From: Bacillota bacterium
GTDB taxonomy: Bacteria > Bacillota_A > Clostridia > Clostridiales > Clostridiaceae
NCBI GenBank assembly: GCA_021837545.1
Contig: JAKBFR010000064.1
Coordinates: forward strand, 1 to 12,483
Reading direction: 5' to 3'
Length of the DNA: 12,483 bases
A model generated the notes under the pieces. It made no database searches. It was not told the DNA's origin and saw only the letters and a program-made list of their open reading frames with translations. Every line of letters begins with the position of its first letter. Position 1 is the stretch's first letter. The position numbers and the translations under genes are program-made. Positions 1 to 6,784 of this stretch are shown piece by piece.

Positions 1-990
1 TACTTCGTCAGAATCTAAACTAAATCCTTCTGCAATTAAAATTTGACTTTGAACTATATCTATTCCTGTAACCATTTCAGTAATAGTATGTTCAACTTGA
101 ACTCTTGGATTCATTTCTATAAAGTAATGATCACCATTCTTATCAACTAAAAATTCTAACGTTCCTGCACTTCTATAACCTACAGATGTAGCTATTTTTA
201 ATGCATCTTCACATATTTGTGCTCTTTTTTCTTCTGTCAAAGATAATGCAGGTGCAATTTCAATAACTTTTTGATGTCTTCTTTGAATAGAACAATCTCT
301 TTCATAAAGATGTACTATATTACCATACTTATCACCTAAAACTTGAATTTCAATATGTTTTGGTGCTTCTATATATTTTTCAATGAACATATCATCTATA
401 CCAAAAGCTTTTTTAGATTCATTTTTAGCACTTCTGAAAGATTCGATAAGTTCATTTTCACTTCTTACTATTCTCATACCTCTACCGCCACCACCAGCAG
501 CAGCTTTTATCATTACAGGATATCCACACATTTTAGCAATTTCAGAAGCTTCTTCTTCTGAAGATATTGCCCTTTCCACACCAGGTATTACTGGAACCCC
601 AGCATTTTGGGCAACTATTTTTGATTGAATCTTATCACCTAATTGTTCCATCATTTCTGCTTTTGGACCTATAAATTCTATTCCAGCTTCTTCACATCTT
701 CTAGCAAATTCAGAATTTTCAGATAAGAATCCATATCCTGGATGTATAGCATCTACGTGCTTTTTTAATGCAAGACTTATTATTTCATCAATATTTAAAT
801 AAGCTTCAACTGGTCCTTTATTTTTCCCAATTAAATATGCTTCATTAGCCTTAGTTCTAAAAAGAGACAGTTTATCTTCCTCTGTATATATAGCCACTGT
901 TCTTATGCCAAGTTCATGACATGCTCTAAATATTCTTATTGCTATCTCGCCTCTATTGGCAACTAGTACTCTTTTAAATTTTTTCCCCAA
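1..990 (-). CDS. pyc: Pyruvate carboxylase, N-terminal part (runs off left edge)
   Basis: ATP-dependent biotin carboxylase region of pyruvate carboxylase, the cytoplasmic anaplerotic enzyme converting pyruvate plus bicarbonate to oxaloacetate. The first 330 residues are visible. They open with the biotin carboxylase start VLVANRGEIAIRIFRACHE, then HPGYGFLSEN (about 104-113), the glycine-rich ATP loop AAAGGGGRGM (about 155-164), ERDCSIQRRHQK (about 220-231) and the metal-site/catalytic EMNPRVQVEHT (about 292-302). Wording such as SLFRTKANEAYLIG and AYLNIDEII is closer to pyruvate carboxylase than to acetyl-CoA carboxylase AccC, but the carboxyltransferase and biotinyl domains that would settle this lie outside the window. 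The start is TTG at 988-990: an in-frame TAA lies immediately upstream, and AAGGAG (1001-1006) is 10 bases away. mscL lies upstream on the same strand, 315 bases away, so pyc probably has its own promoter. Confidence 0.93.
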   Translation of the reverse strand, partial: MGKKFKRVLVANRGEIAIRIFRACHELGIRTVAIYTEEDKLSLFRTKANEAYLIGKNKGPVEAYLNIDEIISLALKKHVDAIHPGYGFLSENSEFARRCEEAGIEFIGPKAEMMEQLGDKIQSKIVAQNAGVPVIPGVERAISSEEEASEIAKMCGYPVMIKAAAGGGGRGMRIVRSENELIESFRSAKNESKKAFGIDDMFIEKYIEAPKHIEIQVLGDKYGNIVHLYERDCSIQRRHQKVIEIAPALSLTEEKRAQICEDALKIATSVGYRSAGTLEFLVDKNGDHYFIEMNPRVQVEHTITEMVTGIDIVQSQILIAEGFSLDSDEV

Positions 991-1305
991 TTAAAATACA
1001 CTCCTTTAATATGTCTTGATTTTTTATTTATAATATATGAATTATTTTTTTTGCACAGCAGTTTATTAAAAGCTAATTATGCAATTTTTACAACTCACAT
1101 GTAGTCATTATATAAATTTTTTATTCAAAATTAATATCTTAGATTATAACATATTTCATGCTATTTTACACATATTTTTTATCTTTTCTATTAATTTTTA
1201 CATGATTTTCATTGTAATATCAATCTATTTTTTTTACGAATATGAAATATTTTTTTTTTATTCTTTCATTTTTCTGCAATCCAATTACAATTTATCAAAT
1301 TAATT
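991..1305 (-). other. AT-rich pyc leader and mscL-pyc intergenic region
   Basis: This 315-base gap contains no convincing gene; short ORFs here are low-complexity Phe/Ile/Tyr strings without ribosome sites. It holds the pyc ribosome site AAGGAG (1001-1006, minus strand) and a possible pyc promoter near 1143-1151. A weak AT-only inverted repeat near 1241-1270 could form a poor hairpin after mscL, but it lacks a downstream U-run on the minus strand, so no intrinsic terminator is called. Confidence 0.5.
1143..1151 (-). promoter_or_regulatory. Putative extended -10 promoter for pyc
   Basis: The minus strand reads TGTTATAAT here, a perfect TATAAT with the TG dinucleotide of an extended -10 element. 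The -35 region is poor (about 3 of 6 matches at 16-17 bp spacing). Transcription from here would give a leader of roughly 145 bases before the pyc TTG start. In such AT-rich DNA a chance match is possible. Confidence 0.35.
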
Positions 1306-1740
1306 TTAAGTCAATTCTGATGTACAATTTGGACATCTTGTTGCATCAATGTGAATTTCACTGTAGCAATGTGGGCACTTTTTCTTGTTTTCAACAGGTA
1401 TTTCTTCTTTCTTTTTTGAAAATCTATTAATTTGCTTTATAACTATAAAAATTGAAAAAGCTACTATTAAAAAATCTATAATATTGTTTATAAATAAACC
1501 ATAATTTATTGTAGCAACACCCGCCTCTTTAGCTTGTTGTATAGTTGTAAAATCTCCATTTCCCAACGTAAAAAATAAATTAGAAAAATCAACTTTACCC
1601 ATGAGTATACCTACTATAGGCATTACAATATCATTAACCAAAGATGTAACAATTTTACCAAAAGCACCCCCAATAACAACACCGACTGCTAAATCTACTA
1701 TATTTCCTTTCATTGCAAATTCCTTAAATTCTTTTAACAT
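1306..1740 (-). CDS. mscL: Large-conductance mechanosensitive channel MscL with C-terminal zinc ribbon
   Basis: Homopentameric membrane safety valve that opens on hypo-osmotic shock. The 144 residues begin with the family signature [20 protein letters not shown] and the glycine/alanine-rich pore helix TM1 (about 14-45, [21 protein letters not shown]). TM2 lies at about 83-105 ([22 protein letters not shown]), followed by a basic cytoplasmic helix. Instead of the usual short charged C-terminal helix alone, the protein ends in a CPHC-N10-CPNC double-cysteine pair (C122, C125, C136, C139), the pattern of a small zinc ribbon. To my recollection this tail occurs in other clostridial MscL proteins. 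The start is ATG at 1738-1740 with AAGGAG about 8 bases upstream. The gene stands alone: the ROK gene is divergent and pyc is 315 bases downstream. Confidence 0.95.
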   Translation of the reverse strand: MLKEFKEFAMKGNIVDLAVGVVIGGAFGKIVTSLVNDIVMPIVGILMGKVDFSNLFFTLGNGDFTTIQQAKEAGVATINYGLFINNIIDFLIVAFSIFIVIKQINRFSKKKEEIPVENKKKCPHCYSEIHIDATRCPNCTSELT

Positions 1741-1963
1741 TAATATCTCTCCTTTTAATTGCTTCTATTCTCTACTAATTTAACTTTTTTATTCTTGATC
1801 TATAATTTCACAATGTGTTTTTTCGCGTTAATCTTGTAATTTATCTTTCTTTATATTTTATATTGAAGTCGAACATATATTTCTTAAAAAGTCATAATTC
1901 CCCCAAATTGTTACGTTATTTTATCTTTTAGTCTACCTTTATCAGCCCTTATATGCAAGTATA

Positions 1964-1972
1964 ATTATACCA
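1964..1972 (-). promoter_or_regulatory. Putative extended -10 promoter for mscL
   Basis: The minus strand reads TGGTATAAT, an extended -10 element. It sits inside a 12-bp palindrome, GTATAATTATAC (1959-1970), that also gives TATAAT on the plus strand. The -35 match on the minus strand is weak (AGGTCA at 17 bp). It would give mscL a leader of about 215 bases. The 1741-1985 gap otherwise holds only the mscL ribosome site and no gene. Confidence 0.3.
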
Positions 1973-1985
1973 TCTACAACTTCCG

Positions 1986-2014
1986 TTGACCTTTTATCTA
2001 AAATTCTTTATTAG
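1986..2014 (+). promoter_or_regulatory. Possible upstream promoter of the ROK-PHP unit
   Basis: TTGACC at 1986-1991 and TATTAG at 2009-2014 are separated by exactly 17 bp, giving 5/6 and 4/6 matches to the vegetative consensus. It lies just upstream of the stronger promoter at 2017-2045. The 14-bp palindrome at 2015-2028 would fall on its start site. It may be a second promoter or a chance match. Confidence 0.3.
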
Positions 2015-2028
2015 AATTGACGTCAATT
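2015..2028. promoter_or_regulatory. Perfect 14-bp palindrome, candidate operator
   Basis: AATTGACGTCAATT is identical to its reverse complement and covers the -35 box of the main promoter. A dimeric regulator, most simply the ROK protein encoded just downstream, could bind here and block RNA polymerase. Binding is inferred from position and symmetry only. Confidence 0.5.
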
Positions 2029-2045
2029 ATTACAAGTATTATAAT
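2017..2045 (+). promoter_or_regulatory. Sigma-A-type promoter of the ROK-PHP unit
   Basis: TTGACG (2017-2022), a 17-bp spacer and a perfect TATAAT (2040-2045) match the vegetative consensus at 11 of 12 positions with ideal spacing. The predicted start near 2052 lies about 20 bases before the ROK ribosome site. The -35 box is embedded in a perfect palindrome and the -10 box lies between the arms of a second inverted repeat, as expected of a repressed promoter. Confidence 0.65.
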
Positions 2046-2069
2046 AACTATAATAAATATTGTAATAAT
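2026..2069. promoter_or_regulatory. Inverted repeat flanking the -10 box, second candidate operator
   Basis: ATTATTACAA (2026-2035) and TTGTAATAAT (2060-2069) are perfect 10-bp inverted arms centred at about 2047.5, with further partial symmetry inside (2039-2042 with 2053-2056, and 2044-2046 with 2049-2051). They enclose the -10 box and predicted start site. This could be an operator pair for looping or cooperative binding, or an RNA hairpin in part; the AT-rich context lowers confidence. Confidence 0.4.
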
Positions 2070-2070
2070 G

Positions 2071-2076
2071 AAAGGA
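2071..2076 (+). promoter_or_regulatory. Ribosome binding site that fixes the ROK start
   Basis: AAAGGA sits 8 bases before ATG at 2085. The longer in-frame ORF from 1986 starts at the upstream -35 box, has no ribosome site, and would translate the promoter and operators into a Tyr/Asn-rich stretch. The start at 2085 is therefore preferred. Confidence 0.75.
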
Positions 2077-2084
2077 ATACTAAT

Positions 2085-3092
2085 ATGAAGCAAATTATCA
2101 GTAATACTGCTCAAGTTAAAAACTATAACGTACAAATAGTAAAGAATGCATTTAAAGCACTGTCAAGTGGAACAAAAACAACTATTTCCAGAATTACAGG
2201 CCTTAGCGTTGCAACTTGCAATACAATCCTAAATGAACTAGATGCTACTGGAGAAATTTTGGAAGTCTCAAGTAAATCTTCTAGTGTTGGAAGGCCAGCA
2301 AAAGTTTATCGGTTTAATGAAAATTATTTCTATATATGTTGTATTTACATGAGTTATGAAAACAATCAAAATATTTTAAACTATGCAATTGTGAATATTT
2401 TAGGAAATATTATAAAAGATGAATCTATGATAAAAGACTGTATTGACTATAATGAGATAGAAAATCTAGTTCAAGAACTTATACATCAGTACAATAATAT
2501 AGATGCCATCGGTATTGGTATCCCCGGTGTAGTAACCCGAAAAAATGTCATCGATTTTTGTGATATTGAAGAATTGGCTAATTGTGCCTTAGCAGAGCGT
2601 TTAACAGATAAGTTTGGAAAACATGTTGTAATTGGAAATGATATGAATTTAATTGCCTATGGATTTTATCAAGCAGAAGAATATGAGGAAAATACCTCCA
2701 TAGCAGTAGTTTCATTTTTTAAGGATAATTGGCCTGGTTCAGGAATTATTGTAGATGGACATATTATTCATGGAAATACTAATTTTGCGGGTGAAGTTTC
2801 TTATCTACCCTTTGGTTGCACACATAATGAACAGAAGCAACTGTTAAAGGATAGGGCAGGTATTATTCAAATCGCATCAAAAACTATATGTTCTTTAGCT
2901 GCAATTATCAATCCAGAAACAATTGTAATGACAGGAAAAATACTGACAGATTCTATGTTGAAAGAAATATGTGATTCAGTCAGTGAAATCATTCCCACAA
3001 AACATATACCACAAATAATATTAGAAAATAATATTAATAAATATTATTTAAATGGTTTAAGTTCAATGACTTTGGAATATTTAAATAATTAA
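2085..3092 (+). CDS. ROK-family transcriptional regulator (NagC/XylR type)
   Basis: A cytoplasmic 335-residue regulator with an N-terminal winged helix-turn-helix (about 13-78) including TTISRITGLSVATCNTILNEL and the characteristic wing GRPAKVYRFN. It is followed by a ROK sugar-kinase-like domain (about 82-335) with IDAIGIGIPGVV (139-150) and IGNDMNLIAYG (183-193). It is probably not a kinase: the N-terminal phosphate-binding DxGGT motif is absent, the region after FAGEVSYLPFG lacks the usual Cys-rich ROK zinc motif, and the conserved His following Gly-Glu is replaced. ROK regulators usually repress sugar genes and are released by a sugar or sugar phosphate; the effector here cannot be told, and the missing zinc motif suggests an unusual effector site. 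It is first in a two-gene unit with a PHP phosphoesterase and has two candidate operators at its own promoter, consistent with autorepression. Confidence 0.85.
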   Translation: MKQIISNTAQVKNYNVQIVKNAFKALSSGTKTTISRITGLSVATCNTILNELDATGEILEVSSKSSSVGRPAKVYRFNENYFYICCIYMSYENNQNILNYAIVNILGNIIKDESMIKDCIDYNEIENLVQELIHQYNNIDAIGIGIPGVVTRKNVIDFCDIEELANCALAERLTDKFGKHVVIGNDMNLIAYGFYQAEEYEENTSIAVVSFFKDNWPGSGIIVDGHIIHGNTNFAGEVSYLPFGCTHNEQKQLLKDRAGIIQIASKTICSLAAIINPETIVMTGKILTDSMLKEICDSVSEIIPTKHIPQIILENNINKYYLNGLSSMTLEYLNN

Positions 3093-3116
3093 ATAAAAAG
3101 AAAGAAGGAATTTAAA

Positions 3117-4004
3117 ATGGGTTGGCTAGATTTACACATGCATTCAGATGTAAGTAATGATGGTGAATTTTCACCGAAAAAATTAATGGAGTTGTGCTTA
3201 GAACGTTCTATAAAAGTAACTGCTTTAGCAGATCATAATTCTGTTAGAGGTATTGAAGAAGCCAAATTATATGCAGATCAATGGGGCATTCAATTAATTC
3301 CAGCAATAGAATTAGATTGTACGTTTAGAGATGTGGATTTACATGTCTTAGGCTATGACATTGATCCTAATTATGCAGATTTTAAAAAGGTAGAACAAAG
3401 TGTTGAGAATCAAGAAATCGGAACATCAAAGAAACGCATGGAACTTGTGAAAAACATGGGCATTGCCTTCGATTACGATGAGGTTATGAGCCTTTCAAGA
3501 AATGGTGCTGTAACCGGAGAAATGATTGCAGAAGTGGCACTTAATGATGATAGGAATAAGAACAATACATTGATGCAACCATTTTATGCAGGTGGAGATC
3601 GAAGCGATAATCCTTATGTAAATTTCTATTGGGATATTTGTTCTAGTGGAAAAGGAGCGTATGTGCCTATGCAATTTATGAGTCTTTCTGATGCCATTGA
3701 ATTAATTCGTGCTGCTGGTGGTGTTCCTATTTTAGCTCATCCTGGTAATAATGTAAAAGAAGATGAAGAGCTTCTGCATGGTATTGTACAAGCTGGAATC
3801 ATTGGAATGGAAGTATATAGTAGTTACCATTCTCCAGAGCAAATTCAATTTTATTCAAGGCAAGCAGAAAAATATAATTTAATTAAGACTCTTGGTAGTG
3901 ATTTTCATGGAAAAACAAAACCTTCAATAGAATTAGGTGGTGTTGATTGTCAAAATTCAGAAGAAGAACTTTATCAATCATTAATCAAAAAAATTAAGGC
4001 TTAA
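3117..4004 (+). CDS. PHP-domain metal-dependent phosphoesterase (TrpH/YciV-like)
   Basis: Predicted cytoplasmic phosphoesterase of 295 residues. The PHP metal-ligand motifs are all present: DLHMHSD (H7, H9), ADHNS (D39, H40), AIELD (E65), DLHVLGY (H76), LAHPG (H208) and GSDFHG (D262, H264). The middle segment (about 100-190), including GAVTGEMIAEVAL and AYVPMQFMSL, matches the position of the small insertion domain in TrpH/YciV-type proteins. Relatives hydrolyse 3',5'-bisphosphonucleosides, short RNA 5' ends or phosphoribosyl cyclic phosphate; which, if any, applies here is not visible. The start ATG has AAGGAA 6 bases upstream. It lies 24 bases after the ROK gene with no terminator between them, so co-transcription is likely and the substrate may be linked to the ROK effector. 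It is convergent with the response-regulator gene. Confidence 0.88.
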   Translation: MGWLDLHMHSDVSNDGEFSPKKLMELCLERSIKVTALADHNSVRGIEEAKLYADQWGIQLIPAIELDCTFRDVDLHVLGYDIDPNYADFKKVEQSVENQEIGTSKKRMELVKNMGIAFDYDEVMSLSRNGAVTGEMIAEVALNDDRNKNNTLMQPFYAGGDRSDNPYVNFYWDICSSGKGAYVPMQFMSLSDAIELIRAAGGVPILAHPGNNVKEDEELLHGIVQAGIIGMEVYSSYHSPEQIQFYSRQAEKYNLIKTLGSDFHGKTKPSIELGGVDCQNSEEELYQSLIKKIKA

Positions 4005-4021
4005 TTTATTTCTTTTAATAC

Positions 4022-4071
4022 TAAACTGCTACAAATTATTTAAATAAATTAATAACTTGTAGCATAGTTTA
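4022..4071. repeat. Inverted repeat between convergent genes, possible mRNA 3' hairpin
   Basis: TAAACT-GCTACAA (4022-4034) pairs with TTGTAGC-AT-AGTTTA (4057-4071) with only a 2-base bulge. The 22-base loop itself contains the palindrome ATTTAAAT. It lies 17 bases after the PHP stop and 97 bases beyond the response-regulator stop. Neither strand has a U-run at the 3' foot, so it is not a canonical intrinsic terminator; it may stabilise mRNA ends or end transcription weakly. Confidence 0.5.
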
Positions 4072-4168
4072 AAAAGAGAAAACTAATATATTTATACATA
4101 TTATCTACAAATTTACACAACCGAACAAAAAGGTATATTATTGTAGTAAAATATATGTTTAAGTTTAG

Positions 4169-4972
4169 CTATTGATTTTGTTTTTTGTACTCTTTTATTG
4201 ATACACCAGTATATTTTTTAAACCAATTACTGAAGTAATTGGGATCATCAATTCCGATTTTTTTTGATATTTCATAAGCCTTTGCATTAGGATTCTTTAG
4301 CATTTCAATAGCTATTTTCATTTTTGTATTCATAATATATTCTGAAAAAGTTTCATCAGTTTTTTCCTTAAATATTCTGCTTAAATAACTTGAATTAACA
4401 TAAAAATATTCAGCTACCAATTTCAAAGATAAATCATGATTAGATATATTTTGAACTATAAATTTTTTTATTTGTTCTATATTTAAAGTTTTATCTCCAG
4501 TTTCATAATTATCACTAAAATTTATTATATTATTAAATGTAACCATTTTTTCTTTAATATTGTTATATTCTTTTTTCTTTAAATGTTCAGCCAAAATTTC
4601 CTTTTTCAATTTTAAAACTGAATTCTTCAGCTCCTCTTCGTCTATAGGCTTAAGTATAAAATCACTTACGCCTATCTTTATACTTATTTTTGCATATTCA
4701 AATTCATCATAACCTGTAATTACAATTACTTTAATATCCGGATATCTTTCTAAAATACCTTTGCTCATATCCAATCCATTTGTTATAGGCATATTAATAT
4801 CTGTTAAAATAATATCTGGCTTATCTTTATTTATTAAATTCAAGCCCTCTACTGCATTAGAAGCTTCTGCAATTATCTTTATTCCAATTTTATTCCAATC
4901 AATACAATTCTTTATTAGATTTCTAATTAAATACTCATCATCAATTATCATAACTTTTATAATGCTATCCAT
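4169..4972 (-). CDS. Response regulator with AraC-type DNA-binding domain (YesN-like)
   Basis: Cytoplasmic transcription regulator of 267 residues, partner of the histidine kinase just upstream. The receiver domain (about 5-125) has the acidic pair D11/D12, the phosphoacceptor D58 in ILTDINMP, T86 in VITGYDEFEYA and K108 in ILKPID. A linker (about 125-160) leads to an AraC double helix-turn-helix (about 165-265) with LSLKLVAEYFYVNSSYLSRI and the C-terminal signature IGIDDPNYFSNWFKKYTGVS. Proteins of this build usually activate ABC importer or glycan-utilisation genes when the kinase senses an extracellular sugar; the target promoter is not identified, the ribose-type transporter at the right edge being one candidate. 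The start ATG at 4970-4972 has GAGGAA about 8 bases upstream. The gap to the kinase stop is 41 bases, so the two are surely one operon. Confidence 0.93.
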   Translation of the reverse strand: MDSIIKVMIIDDEYLIRNLIKNCIDWNKIGIKIIAEASNAVEGLNLINKDKPDIILTDINMPITNGLDMSKGILERYPDIKVIVITGYDEFEYAKISIKIGVSDFILKPIDEEELKNSVLKLKKEILAEHLKKKEYNNIKEKMVTFNNIINFSDNYETGDKTLNIEQIKKFIVQNISNHDLSLKLVAEYFYVNSSYLSRIFKEKTDETFSEYIMNTKMKIAIEMLKNPNAKAYEISKKIGIDDPNYFSNWFKKYTGVSIKEYKKQNQ

Positions 4973-5013
4973 AAATTAATTCACTTCCTCTTTCGAATAT
5001 TCATTAGGGTAAT

Positions 5014-6777
5014 CTAATTCCTAAATCTAGGCATTTTAATTATTATTTTTGTGCCAATATTTTTTTTACTTTGAACAATAAACTCATATTCTTCACCATA
5101 AAATACTCTTAATCGTTCTTTTGTAGTTCTTACTCCAATACCTGTTGTTTTATTCTCAATGATATTTTTTATTTGTAACTCATCCATACCGCATCCATTA
5201 TCCTCTAACATTAATACAACTTTTTCTTTTTCAATATGGGTAGAGATTCTTATTTTTCCTTTTTCTTTTTTATCTCTAATACCATAAATAGAATTTTCAA
5301 CTAAGGGCTGTAACACTAGCTTTATTATTTCAAAGTTACTACACTTAGTATCTAAATCATACTCAACCTCAAACATATCTTGATATCTTATATTCTGAAT
5401 TATTAAATAACTTTTCACAGTTTTTATCTCTTCTTCTACAGTTATGATATCTTTTCCGTTATTCAAACTTGTCCTATAAAACTTTCCTAAAGCTTTTATC
5501 ATTTCATATATTGTTTTATTTTTTCCTGATAAAGCCAAAGAATTAATAGTATCAAAAGTATTATATAAAAAATGAGGTTTTATTTGTGACATTAACAAAT
5601 TTAATTCTGTTTGTCTTTTTAACTTTTCATCTTGTCTTATTTTATCTAAAAGCAAATTAATTTGAGAAATCATAATATTATAGCCTTTTTTCAGCTCTCC
5701 TACTTCATCATTATAAGTTTTTATGTTAACAATATTAAATTCACCACTTTCAATATCTTTCATTGATTCACAAAGCTTTTTTATAGGTTTTGTAATGAAT
5801 TTTGATATTATTATTGACCCAATAATAATTAATATGAAATTTATAACACTAAAATATATAAGAAAATATTTAATATACTTTGTTTGTTCAGGTAGTTCAT
5901 TATATTGCATTACAGTAATTAATCTCCAGTTATAATTTGGAGTCTTAAGACTTGATATAAAATAATCTTGTTTATCCACTCTTTCCTCTGAAAATTCCAC
6001 TTTAGAATCCGAGTAATTATCCTTTTCCGTTCTATTTAATATTTCAATACTAACATCAGGTTTTATTATTAATTCATCCATTTCATTTTTTATAATTAAC
6101 TTGGTCCCATATTGGTTACCCAATTTTAAACTTAAATTATAAAATGCATTTTCATCTATATTTATAATTAACATACCAATCTTCTGACCAGTATTTATAT
6201 CGTTTATTACTCTTATAAGCGATACATAGTTATTTCCATTGCCTTCAAAAAATCCTCCACCATTTAACTTTAAAATATAACCGCCTTTATTATTTAGTAA
6301 CTCATCATACCACTCACAGCTTTTAATTTTTTCAAGTTCAAAATTCTTATAGAAAACATTTTCAGAATAATATTTATTCCCATTATTATCCAATATGTAT
6401 ATGGATGATATATTAGAATTAAAGTTCGTGAATTGTATTAGGTAATTACTAATGTCATCATATTCAGATTTTTCATTATAATTCTTTTTCAATGTATTTT
6501 GAACGTTATAGCTTGATATAATCATCTTTGATGTATCATTTACATTATCAATTATCATACTGGTATTAACTTCTGCACTCTCTAAAACCTCAACCGAACT
6601 TTGTTTCATCTTCTCTAAACTATATATCTTGTTAATTTTATTATATGTAAAATTAAGTATAACCGTTGAAAGTATGAAAATTATTGAAAAATATATAATA
6701 ATTTTTATACTTATTTTTGAATTTAAGTATTTATTTTTCCAATTGTTTAATCTAAATTTATTATACATCTCCATCAT
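5014..6777 (-). CDS. Membrane sensor histidine kinase (YesM-like)
   Basis: Sensor kinase of 587 residues. It has TM1 at about 23-43, a large extracellular Cache-like sensing region (about 45-298) and TM2 (about 303-326). A HAMP linker (about 327-380) precedes the His_kinase dimerisation/phosphoacceptor motif QIKPHFLYNTFDTINSL with H402. The HATPase domain carries LQPLVENSIYGI (N-box N495), DNGCGMDE (526-533) and TTGIGVRTTKERL (544-556). The VENS-Y-G version replaces the more usual VENAI-HG, otherwise nothing is missing. It should phosphorylate D58 of the AraC-type regulator downstream. It begins only 7 bases after the stop of the solute-binding lipoprotein gene, implying translational coupling and probably physical partnership. 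Three clustered ATGs are possible starts (6777, 6774, 6768); AAGGA at 6779-6783 is 1, 4 and 10 bases from them, so the true start may be residue 4. Confidence 0.93.
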   Translation of the reverse strand: MMEMYNKFRLNNWKNKYLNSKISIKIIIYFSIIFILSTVILNFTYNKINKIYSLEKMKQSSVEVLESAEVNTSMIIDNVNDTSKMIISSYNVQNTLKKNYNEKSEYDDISNYLIQFTNFNSNISSIYILDNNGNKYYSENVFYKNFELEKIKSCEWYDELLNNKGGYILKLNGGGFFEGNGNNYVSLIRVINDINTGQKIGMLIINIDENAFYNLSLKLGNQYGTKLIIKNEMDELIIKPDVSIEILNRTEKDNYSDSKVEFSEERVDKQDYFISSLKTPNYNWRLITVMQYNELPEQTKYIKYFLIYFSVINFILIIIGSIIISKFITKPIKKLCESMKDIESGEFNIVNIKTYNDEVGELKKGYNIMISQINLLLDKIRQDEKLKRQTELNLLMSQIKPHFLYNTFDTINSLALSGKNKTIYEMIKALGKFYRTSLNNGKDIITVEEEIKTVKSYLIIQNIRYQDMFEVEYDLDTKCSNFEIIKLVLQPLVENSIYGIRDKKEKGKIRISTHIEKEKVVLMLEDNGCGMDELQIKNIIENKTTGIGVRTTKERLRVFYGEEYEFIVQSKKNIGTKIIIKMPRFRN

Positions 6778-6784
6778 ATCCTTA

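Noticed and set aside
343..628. Plus-strand ORFs over the pyc region
   Set aside because: They are antisense shadows of a clearly conserved biotin carboxylase sequence on the minus strand and have no ribosome sites.
1079..1430. Small plus-strand ORFs rich in Phe/Ile/Tyr
   Set aside because: They are products of T-runs in AT-rich intergenic DNA, lack ribosome sites, and the second overlaps mscL on the other strand.
1986..2084. Start of the ROK protein at 1986
   Set aside because: That start overlaps a -35 box, has no ribosome site and would translate the promoter and palindromes; ATG 2085 has AAAGGA 8 bases upstream and matches the usual family N-terminus.
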